Below, piece after piece: positions 17,869 through 27,051 of a stretch of 64,000 bases of DNA; position 1 is the stretch's first letter, and every line of letters starts with the position of its first letter. The translations under genes were made by a program, and so were the position numbers. The notes beneath the pieces were generated by a model. The model worked only from the letters and a program-made list of their open reading frames with translations. It did not search any database and had not been told where the DNA came from. The stretch covers positions 1,017,742 to 1,081,741 of the forward strand of contig NZ_JAIUCY010000001.1 of the NCBI RefSeq assembly GCF_020179755.1. The letters are read 5' to 3'. The stretch is from Herbaspirillum sp. alder98. Its GTDB lineage: Bacteria > Pseudomonadota > Gammaproteobacteria > Burkholderiales > Burkholderiaceae_D.

Positions 17869-18684
17869 TCAAGCCCTGCCCTGTACGGTCGATACCTGCT
17901 GCCAGCGCAGCATCGAGTTCATGATGCTTTTCAATATCCAATCCGCCAGGAAACCCAGCAAGCCGATGCTGATCATGGCGGCAATCACCAGGTCATAGCG
18001 CAGGAAGTAATAAGAATCCCACAAGGCATAGCCGAGGCCGCTCTTGACCGCCACCATCTCGGCCGTCACGGTCAGCATCCAGGCGCTGCCGATACCGATG
18101 CGCAAACCGGCGAAAATGCTCGGCATGGCTGCCGGCAGGATCACGAAACGCAGCAGTTGGCCCTGCCTGGCGCCGGCCATGGCGGCCGCGCGCAACAGGT
18201 TGCGGTCGGCATTCTTGACGCCATGCACGGTGTTCATCAGGATCGGGAAGAATGCCCCCAGGAACACCAGGAAGATCGCCGGCTTGTTGGCAATGCCGAA
18301 CCAGATGATGGCCAGCGGAATCCACGACACCGGCGGGATCGGTCGCAGCATCTGCACCGTCGGCTCGATGGCGCGTTCGACCCAGCGCCACCAGCCGATG
18401 GCCACGCCCAGGGCGATGCCCGAGACGGCCGCGATCAGGTAGCCGGCGGTGACCCGCATGCTGCTGGCCATGGCGTCGAAGATCCATTTTCCGCTGCTGT
18501 CCTGGGCCGCTTCGTTGATACCGAAGATCCAGTCCATCCAGGTCACCAGCACCCGCGAAGGCGCCGGCAGCAGCGCCGCCGGAATCACGCCGGAACGGGA
18601 GAATGCCTCCCAGAACAGCACCAGCAATACCGGCACCGCAAATCGCCATTTCGCTTCCGACAGGGAACGCATCAATCCATTCAT
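17869..18684 (-). CDS. NitT/TauT-type ABC transporter, permease
   Basis: A 271-aa inner-membrane permease with about six helices. The coupling-helix (EAA) segment is RAAAMAGARQGQLLRFVILP, followed by PSIFAGLRIGIGSAWMLTV, the standard signature of this permease family. AAGGAAT precedes the ATG at 18684. It lies 20 bp after the substrate-binding-protein gene and 14 bp before the ATPase gene. The operon suggests import of the substrate of the downstream hydrolase and Amdase-like enzyme. Confidence 0.93.
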   Translation of the reverse strand: MNGLMRSLSEAKWRFAVPVLLVLFWEAFSRSGVIPAALLPAPSRVLVTWMDWIFGINEAAQDSSGKWIFDAMASSMRVTAGYLIAAVSGIALGVAIGWWRWVERAIEPTVQMLRPIPPVSWIPLAIIWFGIANKPAIFLVFLGAFFPILMNTVHGVKNADRNLLRAAAMAGARQGQLLRFVILPAAMPSIFAGLRIGIGSAWMLTVTAEMVAVKSGLGYALWDSYYFLRYDLVIAAMISIGLLGFLADWILKSIMNSMLRWQQVSTVQGRA

Positions 18685-18704
18685 GGGAATTCCTTGTTAG
18701 TGGA

Positions 18705-19745
18705 TCAGTAGCCCAGCTCGGACTTGGGCTTGCCGGTGACGCTCATCAGGAAACTGTAGTCCAGGTTCTTTTCGGCCTGCGCGGCGACATCGGTCGAGAC
18801 GTACTTGAGGTCTTTCATCATGCCGGCGATGGCGCGGGTCTGGGTGCGGTACATGCGGTAGTCGGGGTAGGCATTCTTGAGCGCCTCATTGGCGATCTTG
18901 GCGTCCAGGCCGGTGGCCTTGACGATGCTGTTGACCCAGGCCTGCTTGTCCTTTTGCAGGTTGTCGACCAGGCGCACCACGGCGGCCACGGTTTCCTTGA
19001 CTTCGGCCGGGTGCTCCTTGATCACGTCGGAACGGGTCACGATCAGGTTGGTGAGACGGCCGGCGGCCTGGTCATACGGATAGGCGAAGTGCTGGCCGAC
19101 ACCGGTCATGCGAATCTGCGAGGCAAATGGCTCGACCGAACAGATCAGCTCGACTTCGCCACGCGACAGCGCCGCAGCGTGATCGGACGGATTGGGGATA
19201 TTGACGAATTGCACATCCTTGGAAGGATCGATGCCGTGCCCGGCCAGTTCGCCGCGCATGTGCAGGTCTTGCGCATTGCCGCGCGAGGCTGCGATGCGGA
19301 AAGGCTTGCCCTGCGCCTTGTATTGCGCGATCAGGTTCTTCAGGCCGACCCAGTCATCGGCGGCCAGCTTGGTGTCGCGCCCCAACAGCATCTCGGAGCC
19401 GCCATTGACCTGGCCCGATACGGCGACCAGGTCGAAACCCTTGTCCAGCCCGCTTACGTACGCCAGGTAAGTCACCTGCGCGATATCGACGCTCTTGGAC
19501 ACCAGCGCGGTCAACGCATCGCTGCCGGCGGTGAAGTTGATGCCTTCGATCTCCACGTTCTGCGCCAGCGCCGGCACCAGCGACATCGACAGGCAATGCG
19601 CACACTTGGCATACGCCAGCTTGATCTTGGGCTTGGACTGGGCCGAGGCGGAACCGGCCACCATCACGCCGCAGACCAGCGCCGCGGCCAGGGCAACACG
19701 TTGGAAGGACAGACCGAACAGGGACTTGCGCACTTGTTTTTGCAT
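18705..19745 (-). CDS. NitT/TauT-type ABC transporter, periplasmic substrate-binding protein
   Basis: A 346-aa secreted binding protein. The start at 19745 (MQKQVRKSLFG) follows GGGAG and gives a clean Sec signal peptide ending at about residue 36 (VAGSASA). The mature protein opens KPKIKLAYAKCAHCLSMSLV, with a CxxC pair just after the first strand, which is unusual for this SsuA/TauA-like fold and could bind a metal or form a disulfide. Later segments (SKSVDIAQVTYLAYV and SVEPFASQIRMTG) follow the family plan. It is the first gene of the five-gene catabolic operon, with a palindromic operator candidate 35 bp upstream. The substrate is unknown; the neighbours suggest a cyclic amide or a malonate-like acid. 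Confidence 0.9.
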   Translation of the reverse strand: MQKQVRKSLFGLSFQRVALAAALVCGVMVAGSASAQSKPKIKLAYAKCAHCLSMSLVPALAQNVEIEGINFTAGSDALTALVSKSVDIAQVTYLAYVSGLDKGFDLVAVSGQVNGGSEMLLGRDTKLAADDWVGLKNLIAQYKAQGKPFRIAASRGNAQDLHMRGELAGHGIDPSKDVQFVNIPNPSDHAAALSRGEVELICSVEPFASQIRMTGVGQHFAYPYDQAAGRLTNLIVTRSDVIKEHPAEVKETVAAVVRLVDNLQKDKQAWVNSIVKATGLDAKIANEALKNAYPDYRMYRTQTRAIAGMMKDLKYVSTDVAAQAEKNLDYSFLMSVTGKPKSELGY

Positions 19746-19779
19746 CGTTTTTCTCCCGAGATGGACAATAAACAACAAG

Positions 19780-19790
19780 ATTGTGACAAT
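19780..19790. promoter_or_regulatory. Candidate GntR operator, site 1
   Basis: The palindrome ATTGTGACAAT lies 35 bp upstream of the substrate-binding-protein ATG. The same 11 bp recur at 20037-20047 beside the regulator gene. TTGT-N-ACAA fits the general operator form of FadR/FCD-type GntR proteins. The assignment to this regulator is inferred. Confidence 0.65.
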
Positions 19791-20036
19791 TTACTTTTGC
19801 ATTGCCACGATTAATGCAAATGCTGTGCCAGCACGAGAGAAACGTTGTGGGTGATCTGGATTATCCGCTGTAATCCTTACCCATCAAGGATAAGTAGTTT
19901 TTTGACAGAGGTGAGTTGCCGACGGGAACGGGGGCAAAAATGCACCAGCATGTGACGAACAGGCAGATTGGCAAGGCCAGATTCCCCACATGAGTGCAAC
20001 AATAGGGCGAGTTTATTGCGCGAATTATTTTGTCAT

Positions 20037-20047
20037 ATTGTGACAAT
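20037..20047. promoter_or_regulatory. Candidate GntR operator, site 2
   Basis: A second exact copy of ATTGTGACAAT, 85 bp upstream of the preferred GntR start (25 bp upstream of the alternative ATG at 20072). Together with site 1 it brackets the divergent promoter region, as expected for autoregulation plus control of the transporter operon. Confidence 0.65.
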
Positions 20048-20131
20048 CCATCATCACAAGTTTCAGATATCATGCGCAGTGATTGCCTCAGTGCTCCACG
20101 CCTACAACAAGTGATTCCTCGCCAAGACGAC

Positions 20132-20896
20132 ATGACCAGTTCCCCCGCCCCCGACGGCGTCGGCCGCAAGAAGCGTTCCGTCAAGCCGGACAACAGCCCG
20201 CTGCCCGGCCAGGCGATCAGCGCCCGGCCGATGGCCGGCGACGCCATCTATGAACGCATCCTGACCTCGATCATGGAGCACCGGCTCACGCCCGGCACCA
20301 AGCTGGTGGAAGAAAAACTGGCCAGCATCTTCGGGGTCAACCGCACGCGCGTGCGCGAGGTGCTGGCGCGGCTGTCGCACGAAGGCCTGCTGACCACCAT
20401 CCCCAACCGCGGCGCCTTCGTGGCCAGCCCCACGCCGGACGAGGCGCGCGCCATCTTCGCGGCGCGCCGCATCCTCGAACCGGCCCTGCTGCGTCATCTG
20501 TGCGAACACACCAGCCCGGCGCATATCGCCCAGTTGCGCGCGCATGTGGCGCAAGAGGCCGAGGCCCGCGAGCGCGGCGACCGGCGCGCCATCATCCGGC
20601 TGTCGGGCGAATTCCACATCCGCATCGCCGACCTGGTCGAGAACCCGGTGATGAGCAAGATGATGCGCGAACTGGCTTCGCTGACCTGCCTCATCATCGT
20701 GCTCTACGACTCGCCCACGGTACCGGCCTGCACCCATGACGAACATGGCGCCATCATCGACGCCATCGCCCAGGGCCAGACCGAAAATGCAGTGGCGGCC
20801 ATGATCGGCCACCTGCACCACATCGAGCAGGTGCTCGACATGAGCACCCCACCGGGCGAAGAAGAAAACCTGGAAGAGATGCTGGGCATGGACTGA
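20132..20896 (+). CDS. GntR-family transcriptional regulator (FCD type)
   Basis: A 254-aa regulator. A basic N-terminal lead is followed by a winged HTH (about 37-105: AIYERILTSIMEHRLTPGTK through FGVNRTRVREVLARLSHEGL) and an all-helical FCD ligand domain (about 112-240) with metal-type residues in FHIRIADLVENP and HDEHGAIIDAI. I use the ATG at 20132; an ATG at 20072 and a TTG at 20030 are also in frame, none with a good ribosome-binding site, and the TTG would place operator site 2 inside the gene. It is divergent from the transporter operon and 103 bp before the acyl-CoA synthetase, so it probably controls both. Confidence 0.9.
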   Translation: MTSSPAPDGVGRKKRSVKPDNSPLPGQAISARPMAGDAIYERILTSIMEHRLTPGTKLVEEKLASIFGVNRTRVREVLARLSHEGLLTTIPNRGAFVASPTPDEARAIFAARRILEPALLRHLCEHTSPAHIAQLRAHVAQEAEARERGDRRAIIRLSGEFHIRIADLVENPVMSKMMRELASLTCLIIVLYDSPTVPACTHDEHGAIIDAIAQGQTENAVAAMIGHLHHIEQVLDMSTPPGEEENLEEMLGMD

Positions 20897-20999
20897 GCCG
20901 GGCCGGTCTCCTGCGCTGCAAATGGCGCCGAAATGTGCCAAAGTGCCAGTGCGCGTCTGCTCACGGCGGACAGCGCACCATAAAAACAGGAGACCATGC

Positions 21000-22670
21000 A
21001 TGCTGCCGACCACGCCGCAGGGCTATGAAGAGATCGTGTCCGGATTTCGCTGGGACATTCCCGCGCATTACAACATCGGCGTCGATGTGTGCGACAAGTG
21101 GGCCGCGCGCGAGCCGCAGCGACTGGCGCTGGTGCATGTCGACCAGCATGGCGCCGTACACAATTACAGCTTCGGCCAGATCAAGACCCTGTCGGACCGG
21201 ATGGCCAACCTGCTGCGCTCCCATGGCGCCGATGCGGGCGCGCGGGTCGGCGTATTGCTGCCGCAATCGCCCGAGGCCGCCTTCTCTCACGTGGCCGCCT
21301 ACAAGGCGGGCTGCATCGCCATTCCCCTGTTCTCGCTGTTCGGCACCGAGGCATTGCAGTACCGCCTGCACGACAGCGCCGCGGCAGTGGTCGTCACCAA
21401 TGCCGAGGGCGCGGCCAAGCTGGCGGCAATTCGCCACGCCCTGCCTCAGTTGCGCACCGTCTTTTGCAGCGACGGCCCGGCGCCCGGCGCGCTCGACCTG
21501 CATGCCGAACTGGCCAAACAGAGCAGCAGCTTCACCGCCGTCGATACCCGCGCCGACGATCCGGCGCTGATCATCTATACCTCCGGCACCACCGGGCAAC
21601 CCAAGGGCGCATTACATGCGCACCGGGTGCTGCTGGGACATCTGCCGGGGGTGGAAATGTCGCACAACCTGTTTCCGCTGCCGGGCGACCGCATCTGGAC
21701 TCCGGCCGACTGGGCCTGGATCGGCGGACTGCTCGATGTGCTGCTGACGGCCTGGCATCATGGCGTGGCGGTGGTGGCGCACCGCTTCGCCAAGTTCAGT
21801 GGCGAAGCGGCCTTCCAGTTGCTGCAGGACCAGCAGGTGCGCAATTGCTTCCTGCCGCCCACGGCGTTGAAGATGATGCGCACCGTGGCCGCGCCGCAGC
21901 GGCGCTGGACGCTGGCGCTGCGCTCGGTGGCCAGCGGTGGCGAAGCGTTGGGCGCGGAGCTGCTGGAATGGGGCCGCCAGACCTTCGGCCTGACCATCAA
22001 CGAGTTCTATGGCCAGACCGAATGCAACATGACGGTGTCGTCCAATGTGGCCGTCATGCCGGTACGTCCCGGCAGCATCGGGCGCGCGGCGCCAGGGCAC
22101 CGGGTCGAGATCGTGGACGATGGCGGCCAGCCGCTGCCGGCTGGCGCGCACGGCAACATTGCAGTCATGCGCCCGGACCCGGTGATGTTCCTGCAGTACT
22201 GGAACAAACCCGAGGCCACCGCCGCCAAGTTCGTCGGCGACTGGCTGCTGACCGGTGACACCGGCAGCAAGGACGCCGACGGCTATATCCGCTTCGTGGG
22301 CCGCGACGACGACGTGATCACCTCGGCCGGCTACCGCATCGGCCCGGGTGAAATCGAAGACAACCTGTTGCAGCACCCGGCGGTCAAGATGGCGGCCGTG
22401 ATCGGCACGCCGGACGCCGAGCGCACCGAGATCGTGGTGGCCATCGTGGTGCTCAATGCCGGGCAGGTGGGCAGCGACGATCTCAAGCGCGAGATCCAGC
22501 AGCACGTCAAGACGCGACTGGCCGCGCATGAATATCCGCGTGAAGTGTATTTCGTGCAGGAGCTGCCGATGACGACCACCGGCAAGGTGATACGGCGCGA
22601 GTTGCGGGCGATGGTAGCGGGATGGCGCAAGCCGCCGGGTCCTGAGTTATGCCAGGGCAACGCCGCTTGA
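21000..22670 (+). CDS. AMP-dependent acyl-CoA synthetase
   Basis: A 556-aa ANL-superfamily enzyme that activates a carboxylic acid with ATP and CoA. Key motifs are YTSGTTGQPKGALHAH (the P-loop-like core A3, about 197), NEFYGQTECNMT (A5), LLTGDTGSKDADGYIRFVGR (A7/A8) and the catalytic Lys in TTTGKVIRREL near the end. The start at 21000 follows AGGAG at 7 nt. The N-terminal HYNIGVDVCDKWA is typical of the acetyl/medium-chain acyl-CoA synthetase branch. Its position after the GntR gene suggests it activates the acid made by the hydA/Amdase pathway. This is inference, and the acyl specificity is not readable. Confidence 0.9.
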   Translation: MLPTTPQGYEEIVSGFRWDIPAHYNIGVDVCDKWAAREPQRLALVHVDQHGAVHNYSFGQIKTLSDRMANLLRSHGADAGARVGVLLPQSPEAAFSHVAAYKAGCIAIPLFSLFGTEALQYRLHDSAAAVVVTNAEGAAKLAAIRHALPQLRTVFCSDGPAPGALDLHAELAKQSSSFTAVDTRADDPALIIYTSGTTGQPKGALHAHRVLLGHLPGVEMSHNLFPLPGDRIWTPADWAWIGGLLDVLLTAWHHGVAVVAHRFAKFSGEAAFQLLQDQQVRNCFLPPTALKMMRTVAAPQRRWTLALRSVASGGEALGAELLEWGRQTFGLTINEFYGQTECNMTVSSNVAVMPVRPGSIGRAAPGHRVEIVDDGGQPLPAGAHGNIAVMRPDPVMFLQYWNKPEATAAKFVGDWLLTGDTGSKDADGYIRFVGRDDDVITSAGYRIGPGEIEDNLLQHPAVKMAAVIGTPDAERTEIVVAIVVLNAGQVGSDDLKREIQQHVKTRLAAHEYPREVYFVQELPMTTTGKVIRRELRAMVAGWRKPPGPELCQGNAA

Positions 22671-22709
22671 ATCATGGAGCGCCCGGGCGGGCACTGCGTG
22701 CCTGACGAA

Positions 22710-22731
22710 GGAGCCGGCGCTGGCCGGCTCC
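22710..22731. terminator. Hairpin between convergent acyl-CoA synthetase and tgt
   Basis: Arms GGAGCCGGC and GCCGGCTCC (22710-22718 and 22723-22731) enclose a 4-nt loop between the two convergent stop codons. No T-run follows on either strand, so it is a weak or factor-assisted terminator at best. Confidence 0.45.
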
Positions 22732-22755
22732 CCGCGTCTTCAGACATTGATTACA

Positions 22756-24901
<2,146 letters not shown>

Positions 24902-25068
24902 GAAGAAAACCGGCAAAAACCGTAAATACAACGTAACCGGCCTGCATTTAGACGCATTACGGGCGTAAAAGGCCGACCAAACCTGCTATTTTACGCTGTC
25001 CTGCCCGCCGCCTGCGGTTTTGCGGTGCGCCTTGTCTGGTCACACCTTCTCGCCACACCCACCATCCC

Positions 25069-26931
25069 ATGCCCGATACCGCCCCGCGCCTGTTTGACCA
25101 AGATTCGAGTGACACCGTGCGTTCTTCCGCCAGTTCCGGCATCACCGCCGCCCGGCTGGTCATCGGACTGGTCCAGGGGCTGGTGCTGTTCGTGCTGTAC
25201 CAGAGCTGGACCGCCGGCAGCTGGCCGGCGCAGTCGCCGATGGTGTTTCGCCCGTTGCTGATGATGGCCCTGTTCGTGCCGCCAGTGATCATTACCGGGC
25301 TGGCGCACATCACGCTGCGCAAGCTGGCGTTGTGGACCGCACTGCTGATCGCCTTGACCGCGTTGATCGGACTGTATGACGCCTGGCGCTCCGATCTCGG
25401 CACGCTGCTCGACGCCGAAGCCCTGAGCGCCTGGCGCGACCAGCAAAAGACCCACCTGTCACCATCGGCCCTGGCATTGCTGCTGGTCGCCGCGGGCCTG
25501 TTCATCGGCCAGGCGATGGTGCTGGCGGCCAATGCCGATGGCCGTGTGATCGCGCGCTACCAGAGTTACTTCGCACTGGCCTGGAAACTGGCGCTGCAGA
25601 TTGCGCTGGCATTGTTGTTCAACCTGATGCTATGGCTGGTGTTGAGTACCGGGGCGGCCTTGTTCAACCTGGTCAAGCTCGGCTTCCTGCAGCAGTTGCT
25701 GGGCAAGCCTTGGTTCAACATTCCTGTCTTCGCGCTGGCCTTCGCCAGCGCCCTGCACCTGACCGATGTCCGTCCCGCCATCATCGCCGGCGTGCGCAAG
25801 CTGCTGTTGACGGTATTGTCGTGGCTGCTGCCGCTGTGCACGGTGATCGTGGTGGGCTTCCTGGGCAGTCTGGCCGTCACCGGCCTGGAGCCGCTGTGGC
25901 AAACGCGCCATGCGTCGGCGGTGCTGCTGGGCACTTGCGCCATGCTGGTGGTGCTGATCAATGTGCTTTACCAGGATGGGCTGGCGCCCGAATCACGCCG
26001 CCTGGTCAACGCCCTGCTGCGGCTGGCCTGCCTGTTGCCGCTGCCGCTGGCGGCCTTGGGCATCTACGCGCTGTGGCTGCGCGTGGCGCAGTATGGCTGG
26101 ACCGTCGATCGCATCACGGCAGCGCTGTCCATGCTGGTGGCTGCCCTCTATGCCATCGGTTATGCGATGGCCGCGGTGCGCAGGCATCAGCCGATGACGC
26201 TGCTGGCACAGACCAATGTGTTCGCCAGCCTGGCGATCCTGGCCATCTTCGTGGCGGTGCTGTCGCCGCTGGCCGATCCGGCGCGCATTGCGGTGGCCGA
26301 CCAGTTGCCGCGCTTGCTGGCAGGCAAGACGGCCAGCGGCGACTTCGACGCCCGCTTCTGGCGCTTCGACAGCGAGCGCTACGGCGTTCAGGCCTTGCGT
26401 ACCCTGGAGCAGTCGCCCGGCGAGCAGGGCCAGTGGTTGCGACAAGCTGCGCAACAGGCCTTGCGGCGGACCCACAAATGGGAATCCGACACGGTCGCCG
26501 TGGCGGCCGCCGACCTCAAGGGCAATCTGCGCGCGCAGCCGAGCGGCAGCGTGCTGCCCCCCGGCTTCGCCGCCACCGACTGGAAAAAACGACAGCCGGC
26601 GGGCTTCTACGAGTTACCGGCCTGTCTGCGACAACGCGGCGTCATGTGCGACCTGTATACAGTGCACTTACCCGAACAGGCCCATCCCTATGTGCTGCTG
26701 TTCGACGAACGCGGCGCGCCGTCCCTGTTTTTCAGCGACCAGGACGGCTGGCGCATGGTCGGCCATTTCGATGTGGCACCGTCCTGTCGCCAGCTGATAC
26801 GGCAGGCCGCCGCAAAAGGCATGCTCATGTGGCAACGACCGCCACCACACGACCTGCTGGTGGGCGGCGTCCAGGTACCCTTGGTGCAGCCGCGGCATCA
26901 AGCTGTCGAATGTCCATCGCCGACGCCATGA
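25069..26931 (+). CDS. DUF4153-family polytopic membrane protein
   Basis: A 620-aa inner-membrane protein. Residues about 20-410 hold roughly ten to twelve hydrophobic helices in the DUF4153 pattern, with long Leu/Ala-rich segments. The C-terminal 200 residues (after about 415) are soluble, probably periplasmic, with two Cys in PACLRQRGVMCDLYT and another near the end (APSCRQLI). It is divergent from queA and lies 120 bp before recG. No function is established for the family, and the sequence gives no catalytic motif I recognise. Confidence 0.8.
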   Translation: MPDTAPRLFDQDSSDTVRSSASSGITAARLVIGLVQGLVLFVLYQSWTAGSWPAQSPMVFRPLLMMALFVPPVIITGLAHITLRKLALWTALLIALTALIGLYDAWRSDLGTLLDAEALSAWRDQQKTHLSPSALALLLVAAGLFIGQAMVLAANADGRVIARYQSYFALAWKLALQIALALLFNLMLWLVLSTGAALFNLVKLGFLQQLLGKPWFNIPVFALAFASALHLTDVRPAIIAGVRKLLLTVLSWLLPLCTVIVVGFLGSLAVTGLEPLWQTRHASAVLLGTCAMLVVLINVLYQDGLAPESRRLVNALLRLACLLPLPLAALGIYALWLRVAQYGWTVDRITAALSMLVAALYAIGYAMAAVRRHQPMTLLAQTNVFASLAILAIFVAVLSPLADPARIAVADQLPRLLAGKTASGDFDARFWRFDSERYGVQALRTLEQSPGEQGQWLRQAAQQALRRTHKWESDTVAVAAADLKGNLRAQPSGSVLPPGFAATDWKKRQPAGFYELPACLRQRGVMCDLYTVHLPEQAHPYVLLFDERGAPSLFFSDQDGWRMVGHFDVAPSCRQLIRQAAAKGMLMWQRPPPHDLLVGGVQVPLVQPRHQAVECPSPTP

Positions 26932-27051
26932 CGGGCAGCGCAGGCGGCGGCTGAACAAAGTAGCGATACACTGTAATTAATCACAGTACAATAACGCCAT
27001 TCTGTTGACCTGCCGACAGGCGCCGTGGCGCGCCTGGCATCTCGCCCTCAC

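Larger units (their letters stand above)
19746..20131. other. Divergent control region, SBP operon / GntR gene (386 bp)
   Basis: This intergenic region separates the minus-strand transporter operon from the plus-strand GntR gene. It holds two identical 11-bp palindromes near its two ends (19780-19790 and 20037-20047), an inverted repeat ATCCTT/AAGGAT (19873-19878 and 19886-19891), and a TTGACA (19912-19917) without a convincing -10. No gene is seen. Confidence 0.6.

Noticed and set aside
20030..20131. GntR start at the TTG at 20030
   Set aside because: It would put a palindromic operator inside the coding region and has no Shine-Dalgarno; the ATG at 20132 gives a sensible N-terminus.
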